This document shows positions 33,149 to 42,061 of a stretch of 64,000 nt of DNA, piece after piece. The notes under the pieces were generated by a model that was given only the letters and a program-made list of their open reading frames with translations, did no database searches and was not told the origin of the DNA. The DNA lies in contig NZ_AUMS01000004.1 of assembly GCF_000430805.1 (NCBI RefSeq), positions 310,001 to 374,000 on the forward strand. The letters run 5' to 3'. The DNA is from Chitinilyticum aquatile DSM 21506. GTDB taxonomy: Bacteria > Pseudomonadota > Gammaproteobacteria > Burkholderiales > Chitinibacteraceae. The stretch's first letter is position 1. Every line of letters begins with the position of its first letter. The translations under genes were made by a program, and so were the position numbers.

Positions 33149-33197
33149 GGGTATATGGCTGTAGCCTTTCATTTTATTTGGCTGTGAGCGTATACCC
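33149..33197. repeat. 49-bp palindromic repeat, copy 7
   Basis: Close to the consensus: GGGTATATGGCTGTAGCC, 13-base loop, GGCTGTGAGCGTATACCC. It starts one base after the parE stop codon and abuts the terminator. Confidence 0.9.
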
Positions 33198-33232
33198 AAC
33201 AAAAAAGCCTGCTTTGCGCAGGCTTTTTTGTT
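33198..33232. terminator. Strong bidirectional Rho-independent terminator between parE and the chemoreceptor gene
   Basis: A perfect 15-bp stem AACAAAAAAGCCTGC / GCAGGCTTTTTTGTT with a 5-base loop has T runs on both strands, so it can serve both convergent genes. Confidence 0.92.
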
Positions 33233-33249
33233 GGCATGTGCCGAAGAAA

Positions 33250-34062
33250 TCAACGCTGCTGCATGCTTTGCAGCTGTTGCGACAGATGCTGGAAATGATT
33301 CAGATCGCTTTCACTGCGGCTGGCGTTGCTGGTGATCAGCTCTTCCATTTCGCGTGACACTTCGATCAGCAGCTCCATGTCGCTGGCCGCAGTGTTGCCT
33401 TTCTCGCTGTACTCGGCCGTCTGCTGTGCCAGCTGTTCCATGTCGGCTTTCACGGCCTGCGTTTCTGTCCGGATGGCACCGACCAGATTGGTGATGTCCT
33501 TGGTGGCCGAGCTGGTGCGTTCGGCCAGCTTGCGGACTTCATCGGCCACCACGGCAAAACCGCGGCCTTGTTCGCCGGCGCGCGCGGCTTCGATGGCGGC
33601 GTTGAGCGCCAGCAGATTGGTCTGGTCGGCGATTTCCTTGATCAGCTGGACGATGCCGCTGATCTGCTCCGATTGCTGGTCGAGCCGGTCGACCTGCGAG
33701 ACGGACTGGGCTGCGGTGCTGGATAGCCCCTGCAGGCTGGAGGCAATGTCGGCAATGGTCTTGCTGTTGTCGGTCGAGACACGGGTAACAGCGAGGGCGC
33801 AGCGCTTTTCTTCCTTCAGCTTGTCGATCAGGCCGGACAGGCTGTCCTGGGCCTCGCTGAAATTGCTGCTGAAATTCATCAGGGCCGCGTGGCTGGACTG
33901 GTAGTATTGGGCTTCGCTGCGCTGCTGGCTGAGCTGGCTTTCCAGCTGCTGCTGCTGTTGTTGCAACTGCTGGTTCTGTTGTTGCAGGCGTTTCTTGTCG
34001 TCTTCCAGTGCGCGCAGCTGCGCTTCCAGATCGAGTATTTTTTGCTTGTTGCCAAACAGCAT
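33250..34062 (-). CDS. Soluble (cytoplasmic) methyl-accepting chemotaxis protein
   Basis: This 270-aa protein has no membrane segment and no HAMP domain. The first 90 residues are a Gln-rich coiled coil (with [15 protein letters not shown]), and the rest is a chemoreceptor signalling hairpin whose tip reads [20 protein letters not shown] followed by [16 protein letters not shown]. It can bind CheA/CheW and report a cytoplasmic stimulus; no sensory domain is evident. I chose the ATG at 34062 (MLFGNKQK), preceded by GGGGGA. The frame from 34170 adds unlikely residues. Confidence 0.85.
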   Translation of the reverse strand: MLFGNKQKILDLEAQLRALEDDKKRLQQQNQQLQQQQQQLESQLSQQRSEAQYYQSSHAALMNFSSNFSEAQDSLSGLIDKLKEEKRCALAVTRVSTDNSKTIADIASSLQGLSSTAAQSVSQVDRLDQQSEQISGIVQLIKEIADQTNLLALNAAIEAARAGEQGRGFAVVADEVRKLAERTSSATKDITNLVGAIRTETQAVKADMEQLAQQTAEYSEKGNTAASDMELLIEVSREMEELITSNASRSESDLNHFQHLSQQLQSMQQR

Positions 34063-34135
34063 GATGTTCCCCCAAGGAATGCGGTGCATATTATTGGCAA
34101 TGAGTATAACCATTTCCTGATGCGAATACGCAGAA

Positions 34136-34672
34136 ATGACCACTACACTGACTCCCGTGCAACGCAGCATTTATCTGGCCGGCCCCGGCGTGTTTTTCCC
34201 CGATCCGCATGCCTGGGGGCAGCGCATGACCCAGGCCTGCCAGGCCTTGGATCTGTGCGGCCTGTATCCACTTGACCAATATGTGCCTGATGGCTTGGCG
34301 CCAGTGGCCATGCGGCACTGGATCGCGCAGGCCAATTACGCTCTGATCCGCCGTGCCGATGCCGTTTTCGCCGATCTGCGTGCCTTTCGCAGCTGCACCG
34401 AACCCGATTCCGGTACGGCTTTCGAGGTTGGTTTTGCCCATGCGCTGGGCAAGCCGGTCTGGTTATGGTTGCCGGATTGCACGCCTGATACCCGGATGAA
34501 AGACCGGGTTCCCGGTGCAAATGGTGAACCGCCGCGAGATGCGGATGGCCTCTTCATCGAAGATTTCGACGCGCCGCATAATCTGATGTTGTGGGAAGCG
34601 GCTGCCGGCATCAGCTACGGCGGCGAGGTAGAGGATGCGCTGGCCGAAATGGCCAGGGTACTCTTTCGCTGA
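34136..34672 (+). CDS. Nucleoside 2-deoxyribosyltransferase family protein
   Basis: The 178-aa protein matches the nucleoside 2-deoxyribosyltransferase fold: N-terminal [14 protein letters not shown], then [25 protein letters not shown] (in part), with the Asp and Glu residues that bind substrate, and [16 protein letters not shown]. Family enzymes exchange or hydrolyse bases of deoxynucleosides (salvage). The stop is followed directly by the third parS-like site, and parC begins about 110 bases later. Divergent from the chemoreceptor gene. Confidence 0.82.
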   Translation: MTTTLTPVQRSIYLAGPGVFFPDPHAWGQRMTQACQALDLCGLYPLDQYVPDGLAPVAMRHWIAQANYALIRRADAVFADLRAFRSCTEPDSGTAFEVGFAHALGKPVWLWLPDCTPDTRMKDRVPGANGEPPRDADGLFIEDFDAPHNLMLWEAAAGISYGGEVEDALAEMARVLFR

Positions 34673-34688
34673 TGTTCCACGTGAAACA
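34673..34688. other. parS: parS-like ParB-binding site (one mismatch) upstream of parC
   Basis: TGTTCCACGTGAAACA differs from the consensus at position 5. It begins at the base after the stop codon of the deoxyribosyltransferase gene. Confidence 0.82.
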
Positions 34689-34783
34689 CGCTGGTTTGGG
34701 CAGGATGAAAATCACCGCCCCGACTCCCTGCCGGGCGCTTGCGCCGCTACAATGCCAGCAACCTCTAGATAGTGCAGGAAACC

Positions 34784-37168
34784 ATGTCCGATCTGCTTGA
34801 TAGCCCAGATACTCCCGATACCGGCGCGCCCGCCGAAGATGCAACACCTGCCGCAGGTGGCAATGGACGCTTTGTCTCTGCCCAGACTTCGCAGCTGATG
34901 GCCGATGATGGCGAATCGGTGCAGCTGGCCCTGTATGCGGAGAAAAGCTACCTCGAATACGCCATGAGCGTGGTGAAGAGCCGCGCCTTGCCGCAGGTTG
35001 AAGATGGCCAGAAGCCCGTCCAGCGGCGCATTCTCTACACGATGCACGAGCTTGGGCTGACGGCCACCGCCAAGCCGATCAAGTCGGCACGCATTGTCGG
35101 TGATGTGCTGGGTAAATATCACCCGCATGGCGATCAGTCGGCCTATGACGCACTCGTGCGCATCGCACAGGATTTCACGCTGCGCTATCCATTGATCGAC
35201 GGCCACGGCAACTTCGGCTCGCGCGATGGTGATGGTGCCGCCGCCTACCGCTATACGGAAGCGCGATTGACGCCGATTGCCGAATTGCTGCTGGGTGAAC
35301 TGGACAAGGGCACGACCGATTTCATCCCGAATTATGACGGTGCATTTGAAGAGCCGGAGCTGCTGCCGGCGCGCCTGCCCATGCTGCTGCTCAATGGCGC
35401 ATCGGGCATTGCGGTGGGTATGGCGACCGAAATTCCCTCGCACAATCTTGGCGAAGTCGCAGAAGCGGCGGTAGCGCTGATCCGCAAGCCGCAGCTCAAT
35501 GTGGCGGAACTGATGGGCTTTGTGCGCGGCCCCGATCTGCCCGGTGGCGGGCAGATCATTTCCCCGGCGCGCGATTTGCTCGCCGCGTATGAATCCGGCC
35601 GTGGTAGCCTGAAGATTCGCGCACGCTGGGAGAAGGAAGACCTGGCGCGTGGCCAGTGGCAGATGGTGGTAACCGAACTGCCGCAGGGTACTTCGACGCA
35701 GAAAGTACTGGAAGAAATCGAAGAGCTGACCAATCCCAAGGTCAAGAAAGGCAAGAAGACGCTCACACAGGAACAGACGCAGACCAAGCAGCTGATCCTG
35801 TCGGTGCTCGATCGCGTGCGCGATGAATCCGGCAAGGATTGCGCCGTGCGCCTGGTTCTGGAGCCGAAGTCGTCCCGCCAGAATCCGGACGAGCTGATGA
35901 ATCTGCTGCTGGCGCACACCAGCCTGGAAACGAGCCTGTCGCTGAATCTCGTGACCATTGGCCGCGATGGCCGGCCGGGTCAGAAGAACCTCAAGCAGGT
36001 GCTGGAAGAGTGGATCGACTTCCGCTTTGTCACCGTGACCCGCCGGTGCGAACATCGCCTTGGCCAGGTTAACGACCGCATCCATATTCTGGAAGGGCGG
36101 ATGATCGTCTTCCTGAATATTGATGAAGTCATCCGCATCATCCGCGAGTCCGATGAGCCGAAGCCGGCGCTGATGGCCGCATTCCGGCTGTCCGAGCGGC
36201 AGGCCGAGGACATTCTCGAAATCCGCCTGCGCCAGCTGGCACGGCTGGAAGGCATCAAGATCGAGCAGGAACTGGCCGCGCTCAAGAATGAAAAGGACGA
36301 GCTGGAAGAGCTGCTGTCCAATCCGCAAAGCATGCAGCGTCAGGTTATCAAGGAAATCGAAGCGGACCGCAAGAAATTTGCCGACCCGCGCCGCACGCTG
36401 ATCGAGGAAGCTGAAAAGGCGTCGGTCGAGGTTGCCGTGGTTGATGAGCCGGTAACGATCATTCTTTCCGAGAAGGGCTGGCTGCGCTCAAGGCAGGGGC
36501 ATGGACTCGATCTGCAGAACCTGGCATTCAAGGATGGCGATGCCTTGCTGGCTGCGCTGGAATGCCGTACGGTCGATAACCTGGCGCTGTTCGGCAGCGA
36601 CGGGCGTGTTTACACGGTCGCAGCTTCCGTCATTCCGGGCGGGCGCGGCGATGGCGTGCCGGTCACGACACTGGTCGAGCTGGTTGCGAAAACCCGCATT
36701 ACCCAGATGCTGACCGCTGCGGCGCAGGACTGGCTGGTGATTGCCAATAGCGCCGGCTACGGTTTTGCCTGCCAGTTCGAAAACCTGCTCAGCCGGCAGA
36801 AGGCAGGCAAGAGCTTCATCACGCTGGAGACGGGTGAAACGCTGCTCAAGGTCAGCAGCTTTGTTCCACGTGAAACGTCAGTCGTCGCCTGCCTGTCCTC
36901 AGCCGGCAAGTTGCACCTGTTCAGCTATGGCGAATTCAAGCAACTGGCTGGTGGCGGGCGTGGCGTGATCACGATGGCGCTGGACGACAAGGACAGCCTT
37001 GCCGCCATCACCATCAGCGATGGTGAAACGCTGAAGCTCAATGGTACCGGGCGCGGCGGCAAGCCGGTCGAGTGGGTGCTGGATGCCAACGAGATGGCCC
37101 CCTACATTGGCAAGCGCGCACGCAAGGGCAAGCCGATCAATGCAGGGTTCAAGTTCCCCGGATTTTGA
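34784..37168 (+). CDS. parC: DNA topoisomerase IV subunit A
   Basis: The 794-aa protein has the GyrA/ParC winged-helix/tower core: [18 protein letters not shown] near 55, [17 protein letters not shown] near 95 and the catalytic Tyr in [12 protein letters not shown] near 155. The C-terminal beta-pinwheel (about 550-794) is short, as usual for ParC. The first 45 residues are a low-complexity Pro/Ala/Asp extension before the core. The ATG at 34784 is preceded by AGGAA. The coding region contains a degenerate parS at 36862 (encoding FVPRETS). The following small gene begins with GTG at the base after the parC stop. Confidence 0.95.
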   Translation: MSDLLDSPDTPDTGAPAEDATPAAGGNGRFVSAQTSQLMADDGESVQLALYAEKSYLEYAMSVVKSRALPQVEDGQKPVQRRILYTMHELGLTATAKPIKSARIVGDVLGKYHPHGDQSAYDALVRIAQDFTLRYPLIDGHGNFGSRDGDGAAAYRYTEARLTPIAELLLGELDKGTTDFIPNYDGAFEEPELLPARLPMLLLNGASGIAVGMATEIPSHNLGEVAEAAVALIRKPQLNVAELMGFVRGPDLPGGGQIISPARDLLAAYESGRGSLKIRARWEKEDLARGQWQMVVTELPQGTSTQKVLEEIEELTNPKVKKGKKTLTQEQTQTKQLILSVLDRVRDESGKDCAVRLVLEPKSSRQNPDELMNLLLAHTSLETSLSLNLVTIGRDGRPGQKNLKQVLEEWIDFRFVTVTRRCEHRLGQVNDRIHILEGRMIVFLNIDEVIRIIRESDEPKPALMAAFRLSERQAEDILEIRLRQLARLEGIKIEQELAALKNEKDELEELLSNPQSMQRQVIKEIEADRKKFADPRRTLIEEAEKASVEVAVVDEPVTIILSEKGWLRSRQGHGLDLQNLAFKDGDALLAALECRTVDNLALFGSDGRVYTVAASVIPGGRGDGVPVTTLVELVAKTRITQMLTAAAQDWLVIANSAGYGFACQFENLLSRQKAGKSFITLETGETLLKVSSFVPRETSVVACLSSAGKLHLFSYGEFKQLAGGGRGVITMALDDKDSLAAITISDGETLKLNGTGRGGKPVEWVLDANEMAPYIGKRARKGKPINAGFKFPGF
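36862..36877. other. parS: parS-like site (two mismatches) inside parC
   Basis: TGTTCCACGTGAAACG differs from consensus at positions 5 and 16. It is in frame and encodes part of the ParC C-terminal domain. Confidence 0.6.
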
Positions 37169-37849
37169 GTGACGCTTGAGCCAATCTTTGTGTTGTCAGG
37201 GCTGCTGGTCATTGCACCGTTTGCCCTGATCCTGCTGCTCCATTTGCGCGCCTGGCGCAGGGAGCAGCGCTCACGCTACATCAGCAGTTACGCATTCCCG
37301 CAGGAAGTGCTGGAACAACTGCGCAAGCAGTCTCACTACAGCAATAAACAGCAGTCACAAATCTGTGCCGCACTGCGACAGTATTTCCGTCTGCGTACCC
37401 TCAGCGGGCGTGAACTGCCGCAACCATCTCGCGCGGTTGATCAGCTCTGGCAATGTTTTACGCAGTGCCCGCGCGAGTATCGGGCCTTCTGCCGCAAGGC
37501 ATTCGGTCGCTACCTGAAGCATCGACCGCAAGCCGGTACCGCAAGCGTTGCCGAAGCCAGGGCTGCGTGGCAAGCAGGCTGGGTGTTTGCCTGTCTCGAT
37601 GAAGGGCTGGATTCCCGCAGCACCACCCACATTCCCCTGCTGTTTGCCCTGGACACGAAGCTGGGCCTGTCTGCGGCGATGACCCTTGAGCAACTTGCCT
37701 CTTTGCTGACGGCCTCGCAGACGGGCGCCCCCTGTCTGCAGGGGGAGAGTGGAGTTTATGCGCTGTCTGGCGGCAATGATTGCCATGCCAGCGGCGGCGG
37801 TGATGGCAGCAGCGACTGCGGAAGTAGCGGCGGTGGTGGCTGCGATTAG
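37169..37849 (+). CDS. Uncharacterised protein with one membrane segment and Gly/Cys-rich tail
   Basis: This 226-aa protein begins with a hydrophobic segment (about 5-26: IFVLSGLLVIAPFALILLL) and ends in a low-complexity tail rich in Gly, Ser and Cys (about 200-226, with SSDCGSSGGGGCD). The middle is basic and contains FCRKAFGRYLKHRP. Tails of this kind occur in poorly known membrane proteins of several lineages. It starts with GTG at the base after the parC stop, so it is translationally coupled to parC. I cannot name a function. Confidence 0.65.
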   Translation: MTLEPIFVLSGLLVIAPFALILLLHLRAWRREQRSRYISSYAFPQEVLEQLRKQSHYSNKQQSQICAALRQYFRLRTLSGRELPQPSRAVDQLWQCFTQCPREYRAFCRKAFGRYLKHRPQAGTASVAEARAAWQAGWVFACLDEGLDSRSTTHIPLLFALDTKLGLSAAMTLEQLASLLTASQTGAPCLQGESGVYALSGGNDCHASGGGDGSSDCGSSGGGGCD

Positions 37850-37861
37850 CTATACCATTAT

Positions 37862-37910
37862 AGCTATCGCCTTGTGGCCATTTGAGTGTATTGGTTTTGT
37901 GCGTATACCC
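37862..37910. repeat. 49-bp palindromic repeat, copy 8 (diverged)
   Basis: The loop ATTTGAGTGTATT and the right arm GGTTTTGTGCGTATACCC fit the family; the left arm AGCTATCGCCTTGTGGCC is diverged. Confidence 0.7.
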
Positions 37911-38016
37911 ATGACTTTCCAGTAAATGCAATCTGCAGGCTTACCGTCTGTCGTTCTGGCTCAATCTTTGCTGATAGATGGTCGAAGTATCTGACATGGT
38001 TCGCAGGAGAACGATC

Positions 38017-38217
38017 ATGCGCTACGCCATCCATCCGGTCTGGGCCACCACACTACGGCCCGAGCAGCTGCGCTACGGCCTGTATGCCGTTGGCCCGCAG
38101 GGCGAAGAGGAGCTGGTCAGCTCCGCCTCGCTCGACATCATCGAAACCGCACGCAACGCCGTGCTGGCCGTCATGCAGCAGCATGATCCGCAGGAACATG
38201 GCCCGTCCCGAAGCTGA
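38017..38217 (+). CDS. Small uncharacterised protein, 66 aa
   Basis: The ATG at 38017 follows CAGGAGA with good spacing, so translation is likely. The 66-aa product (MRYAIHPVWATTLRPEQ at the start) has no membrane segment and no recognised domain. It ends exactly where the convergent gene at 38218 ends, with no intervening base. Function unknown. Confidence 0.55.
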   Translation: MRYAIHPVWATTLRPEQLRYGLYAVGPQGEEELVSSASLDIIETARNAVLAVMQQHDPQEHGPSRS

Positions 38218-38679
38218 TTACAGCAAGCCCTGCAGGCTGAGCCTGCCGCCAGCAGAGCCGGCTTCCGGCAGAAAATCCAGAATGCGCCTGGCGAGCAAGG
38301 CCGGATCATTGCAGGACGCGGTATCCCACGCCCCGTCGTACTCGAATCCCTCGTGCAGCCCGGCACTATCTTCCTGCTGGTGCACACCGAGTAGGCAGAT
38401 TTCGTAGCCGGCCAGCTCGGTCAGCAGTTCACGCTTGGCAGGGGTATCGGACCACGCATGGGCGACCAGTAGCGTTTGCCCTGCCTGCAGCAGCGCGGGC
38501 AGGCAGAAGTGCATGGCCTGCTGCAAGCCGCCTGCATCCTGGTGGCGGGCGCTGGCCAGCAGCGCCACATCAAAGCGCAGCAAGCCGGGTAATGCACTGT
38601 GCAGTTCAGCGAGCAGATTGGCAAGAAACGGGGTAGGCAGGCCATTGAGCACAATGGCCTGCTGTTTCACGTGAAACAT
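38218..38679 (-). CDS. Uncharacterised protein, 153 aa, whose start codon lies in a perfect parS
   Basis: The gene starts at 38679 with ATG overlapping the thiD stop codon by one base (TAATG), so it is translationally coupled to thiD. Its first five residues (MFHVK) are encoded by the parS palindrome. The rest is soluble with hydrophobic patches (LLRFDVALLASARHQDAGG, in part) and an acidic C-terminal region. I do not recognise a family. A start further inside is possible but no better ATG is evident. Confidence 0.6.
   Translation of the reverse strand: MFHVKQQAIVLNGLPTPFLANLLAELHSALPGLLRFDVALLASARHQDAGGLQQAMHFCLPALLQAGQTLLVAHAWSDTPAKRELLTELAGYEICLLGVHQQEDSAGLHEGFEYDGAWDTASCNDPALLARRILDFLPEAGSAGGRLSLQGLL
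38663..38678. other. parS: Perfect parS (ParB-binding centromere site)
   Basis: TGTTTCACGTGAAACA is identical to the conserved bacterial parS consensus on both strands. It lies at the junction of thiD and the 38218 gene. It is the strongest of five sites in the window and anchors the interpretation of the others. Confidence 0.95.
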
Positions 38680-39533
38680 TACTGTACGGTGGGGGGCTGG
38701 GGTTCTTCTGCCGGTGCGGCTTCTTCATTCGGGCGCGCCCAGAACAGGCGGTCCGGCACAAGCAGGCCCATGCCGGGCCGGTAGGCGTGAATCAGCGTCT
38801 GCTGCGTGTATTCCTGCGCTTCCTGTACGGCGGTTGTGACGTCGGCACCATTGGCCAGCGCGCCGACCAGTGCGGCAGACAGCGTGGTGCCGGCACCATG
38901 AAACCGCCCGGGGAGGCGATTCCAGGCGTCATTGCGGACACGGCCATTGCGGCTGTAGAGGCTGTTGCCGGTCTTGCTTGATGTATCCTGCGAGCCGGTA
39001 ATCAGCACGTACTCGCAGCCGAGGCTCAGCAGGCGCTGTGCGGCTACGTCCAGCGGCAGATCGGTCTGCTCGTCCGGGTCATCGCTGGCCAGCATGCGGG
39101 CCGAACGCACATCGGGCGTGCACACGGTGGCGTGCGGAATCAGCAGGTCACGCATGGCGGCAGCCATTTCTTCCGAATCCATGTCGTCCTGATCCTGCAC
39201 CATCAGCTGGGCATCCAGCACCAGCGGCACATCCGGGTAATCGGAAGCGATTTCGGCAATGACCGTCAGGTTTTCCACGCTGCCGACCATGCCGACCTTG
39301 ATGGCATCGATGCGGATGTCTTCCAGAATGAAACGGGCCTGTTCTTCCAGCTGCTCGGCATCAATCGCGTGAAACTCCTGCACGCCGTTGGTGTCCTGAA
39401 CGGTGATGGCAGTGATGATGGGCAGTACGTGGCAACCGAGTGAGGACAGCGTCAGCACATCGGCCACCACACCGGCGCCACCGGACGGATCATTCGCTGT
39501 GAATACCAGCACAACGGGGGGCGTAGGGGTCAT
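38679..39533 (-). CDS. thiD: Hydroxymethylpyrimidine/phosphomethylpyrimidine kinase
   Basis: This 284-aa ribokinase-fold protein matches ThiD: FTANDPSGGAGVVADVL near the N-terminus, KVGMVGS near 92, LVLDAQLM near 119 and the anion-hole-like GRFHGAGTTLSAALVGALA motif near 230. It phosphorylates HMP and HMP-P in thiamine synthesis. The N-terminal motif has FTANDPSGG where most family members have GSDPSGG, a small variation. I chose ATG 39533 (MTPTPP). The 23-residue C-terminal tail rich in Glu and Pro is extra to the family. Confidence 0.88.
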   Translation of the reverse strand: MTPTPPVVLVFTANDPSGGAGVVADVLTLSSLGCHVLPIITAITVQDTNGVQEFHAIDAEQLEEQARFILEDIRIDAIKVGMVGSVENLTVIAEIASDYPDVPLVLDAQLMVQDQDDMDSEEMAAAMRDLLIPHATVCTPDVRSARMLASDDPDEQTDLPLDVAAQRLLSLGCEYVLITGSQDTSSKTGNSLYSRNGRVRNDAWNRLPGRFHGAGTTLSAALVGALANGADVTTAVQEAQEYTQQTLIHAYRPGMGLLVPDRLFWARPNEEAAPAEEPQPPTVQ

Positions 39534-39592
39534 GACTCGCTTCTGGATGGAGTAATATTCTGCATGGTAACCCACATTGCGGAGGGATTCGC

Positions 39593-39757
39593 ATGAAGAA
39601 ATATATGTGCCTGATTTGTGGCTTCATTTATGACGAAGAGGCCGGCCGGCCCGAAGACGGCATTGTGCCGGGCACCCGCTGGGACGATGTACCGCCGAAC
39701 TGGACCTGTCCGGATTGCGGGGCGCGCAAGGATGATTTCGAGATGGTGGAAATTTGA
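39593..39757 (+). CDS. Rubredoxin
   Basis: This 54-aa protein is a complete rubredoxin: C6-x2-C9 ([14 protein letters not shown]) and C39-x2-C42 ([10 protein letters not shown]), which bind a single iron atom, plus the conserved aromatic and Asp residues. It is an electron carrier in the cytoplasm. The ATG at 39593 follows GGAGG. It is divergent from thiD and precedes the M48 lipoprotein by about 55 bases. Confidence 0.95.
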   Translation: MKKYMCLICGFIYDEEAGRPEDGIVPGTRWDDVPPNWTCPDCGARKDDFEMVEI

Positions 39758-39813
39758 GCGAAGACTTAAAATCGCTGTCAGCTTCTACGCCAACAAAACG
39801 GATTTGAACCCAG

Positions 39814-40692
39814 ATGCAATTGAAGAAAATCGTATTGGTGCTGCTGTGTGGCACCGCACTTTCCGCCTGCCAGAGCGTCAGCACAACCAGAGGCGGCGCT
39901 GTCGGTGCCGACCGCAGCCAGAACATGAGCATGCTGGTCAGCAGCGCCGAACTGGAAGCGCAGGCCAACCAGAGCTATCAGCAGCTCGTGCGCGATGCGC
40001 AGGCGCGTGGTCTGCTCAACCGCGACGCAGCACAGACCAGCCGGGTGCGTGCGATTGCCAACCGCCTGATCCCGCAGACCAAGGTGTTCCGCGATGATCT
40101 GGCCGGCTGGAAATGGGAAGTCAATGTGCTGACCAAGAACGAACTGAATGCCTGGTGCATGCCTGGCGGCAAGATCATGTTCTACAGCGGCATTATCGAG
40201 CAGCTGCAGCTCACCGACGATGAAATCGCCGCCATCATGGGTCACGAAATGGCGCATGCATTGCGTGAACATGCCCGTGAACGTGCATCGGATGCCGCCA
40301 CGCAGAATCTGCTCTTCAGTGGTGTTTCGATTCTGACTGGCGGCAAATACGACAACACCATCGGTCTGGCGCAGGAGGGCACCAAATACCTGTGGACCTT
40401 GCCGAACAGCCGCGAGCACGAGGCCGAAGCCGACCGCATGGGCGTCGAGCTGGCCGCACGCGCCGGTTACAACCCGCAGGCTGCAGTAAACGTCTGGCGC
40501 AAGATGCAGGCCAAGGGCGGCGGCGGCACGCCGGAATTCATGTCGACCCACCCGTCGGCCGATACACGCATTGCCGACCTGACCGCGCAGATTGCCAAGG
40601 TACAGCCGCTCTACCAGGCGGCGCTGGCCGAGCAGAAAACCAAGCCGGTGCAGAAAACGACCAGCACCAAGAACAAAACCAAGGCCAAGTAA
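39814..40692 (+). CDS. M48-family metalloprotease lipoprotein
   Basis: This 292-aa protein has a lipobox (LSAC, Cys at about 19) and the M48 peptidase domain with zinc motif HEMAH near residue 144 and the downstream Glu ligand in REHEAEADRMG. It resembles LoiP/YggG and YcaL, outer-membrane-attached proteases for envelope protein quality control. The C-terminus is Lys/Thr-rich low complexity (KTTSTKNKTKAK). Four bases separate it from hemJ. Confidence 0.88.
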   Translation: MQLKKIVLVLLCGTALSACQSVSTTRGGAVGADRSQNMSMLVSSAELEAQANQSYQQLVRDAQARGLLNRDAAQTSRVRAIANRLIPQTKVFRDDLAGWKWEVNVLTKNELNAWCMPGGKIMFYSGIIEQLQLTDDEIAAIMGHEMAHALREHARERASDAATQNLLFSGVSILTGGKYDNTIGLAQEGTKYLWTLPNSREHEAEADRMGVELAARAGYNPQAAVNVWRKMQAKGGGGTPEFMSTHPSADTRIADLTAQIAKVQPLYQAALAEQKTKPVQKTTSTKNKTKAK

Positions 40693-40696
40693 ATAA

Positions 40697-41119
40697 ATGC
40701 TCTGGGTAAAAGCGTTTCACATCGTCATGGTCGTCAGCTGGTTTGCCGGCCTGTTCTACCTGCCGCGGCTCTTCGTCAATCATGCGATGGCGACTGAACC
40801 TTCTGAGATCGCCCGCCTGAAGCTGATGGAGAGGAAGCTCTATCGCTTCATGACGCCCATCGGCATTCTGGCGCTGGCGACCGGCATCTGGATGTGGGGG
40901 CTGTATGGCTTCTTCGCCGGCGAAGGCTGGCGCTGGATGCACGTGAAGCTCACGCTGGTGCTGCTGCTGGCCGGCTATCACGGCTGGTGCTGGAAGATTT
41001 ATCGCGACTTTGCCGCCGACAAAAACACCCGCAGCCATGTCTGGTACCGCTTCTTCAACGAAGTGCCAGTGCTGATACTGATTGCGGTGACGATTCTGGT
41101 GGTGGTGAAGCCGTTCTGA
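40697..41119 (+). CDS. hemJ: HemJ protoporphyrinogen IX oxidase
   Basis: The 140-aa protein has four membrane segments and matches the HemJ (UPF0093) family: WVKAFHIVMVVSWFAGLFYLP near the start, RFMTPIGILALATGIWMW and WMHVKLTLVLLLAGYHG, carrying the conserved His residues. HemJ oxidises protoporphyrinogen IX to protoporphyrin IX in bacteria that lack HemG and HemY. It is probably cotranscribed with the upstream M48 gene. hemL is less than 2 kb downstream, so haem genes cluster loosely here. Confidence 0.9.
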   Translation: MLWVKAFHIVMVVSWFAGLFYLPRLFVNHAMATEPSEIARLKLMERKLYRFMTPIGILALATGIWMWGLYGFFAGEGWRWMHVKLTLVLLLAGYHGWCWKIYRDFAADKNTRSHVWYRFFNEVPVLILIAVTILVVVKPF

Positions 41120-41325
41120 CAGGCCAATACAGTACAGATTTGGGACTGAGTCATTTATATTGGCGGCTTTCGGCCAAGAGCAGACGGTGAGTTGTGATGT
41201 GTTGGCTGAACTGAACGACTGGAATGATCTTTATTGCAGATGCCAATCATTGTGTCGCAAGCTCCAGCTGCTCGGTCTAAACCGACACTTTCAACTAGTG
41301 GTTACTGGATTACTAAGCATGAGCT

Positions 41326-41781
41326 ATGAAAGAAATTAAAAATTTAACTCGATCAATTGGGTTTGAAAAGTTTGATCCTTTGAGTCCAGACGAGGTAAAT
41401 AAGTTATTAGATTTTGAAAAATTCTGCATGGGTAATTTATTGCCTAGTGGATTCAAATATTTCATTTCGTTGCACAACGGGGGGTCGTTTGATGAATGCT
41501 TGTTTTTAAATAGCCCTATCGGCCCTGTTGTTGTTGCATTTTTTTTGCCTGTATTCAATGACTCTATCGAGTCAATCGAAAGCTCATTTGCTTATTTCAA
41601 AGAAGAAGTTACTGACCGAGCGATTCCTTTTGCCTCAGATCCAGGAGGAAACTATTTCCTGTTAGGATTTAAAGTTGAAAACATGAACAAAGTGTATTTT
41701 TGGGATCATGAAAAAAATGCACTTCATGTAATTTGCAGTAGTTTTGAAGAATTTGTAAATTCATTAGTTGTGGATGATTAG
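41326..41781 (+). CDS. SUKH-family (SMI1/KNR4) protein, AT-rich, probably acquired
   Basis: The 151-aa protein shows SUKH features: an acidic N-terminal helix, LLPSGFKYFISLHNGGSFDE (the Gly-Gly loop), RAIPFASDPGGNYFLLGF and VYFWDHEKNA. SUKH proteins commonly act as immunity proteins against secreted or contact-dependent toxins. The gene is strongly AT-rich (estimated 35-38% GC) and uses AT-ending codons, unlike all neighbours, so it was probably acquired. No toxin gene is left next to it. The 206 bases upstream (41120-41325) contain no gene. Confidence 0.85.
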   Translation: MKEIKNLTRSIGFEKFDPLSPDEVNKLLDFEKFCMGNLLPSGFKYFISLHNGGSFDECLFLNSPIGPVVVAFFLPVFNDSIESIESSFAYFKEEVTDRAIPFASDPGGNYFLLGFKVENMNKVYFWDHEKNALHVICSSFEEFVNSLVVDD

Positions 41782-42061
41782 CAAGGTGTGCTGCCAAATA
41801 CAGACACCTTAGCTTGAGATAAAATCGATCAGAAATCTTAAAACATCCGCTTTGACTGAGGTGCTGAAGCTCAGCGTAATGGTTCAGTGTCAGCAGTGGG
41901 TCGGGTGCGGTCATTCCTCCTGCTTTGATGGATTGTCCATGTAGGTTTTGAGGTAAGCCTCCGTGACCGGATTCTGCCAGCAAATCCCCGCACAGCGCGG
42001 CGCACACGGGTAAAATACCGCCTTTGTGCGCCGTATCCTATTGGCGCGGCGGAAACACAGC
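41782..42061. other. Mixed-composition gap downstream of the SUKH gene, no gene seen
   Basis: The 280 bases between the SUKH gene and the CYTH gene begin AT-rich and return to chromosomal composition near 41950. A short minus-strand frame (starting at 42007) runs back into the islet, but it has no start signal or recognisable domain. It could be the remnant of a larger inserted segment. Confidence 0.4.

Noticed and set aside
34712-36328. 538-codon minus-strand frame opposite parC
   Set aside because: Shadow of parC with low-complexity composition and no start signal.
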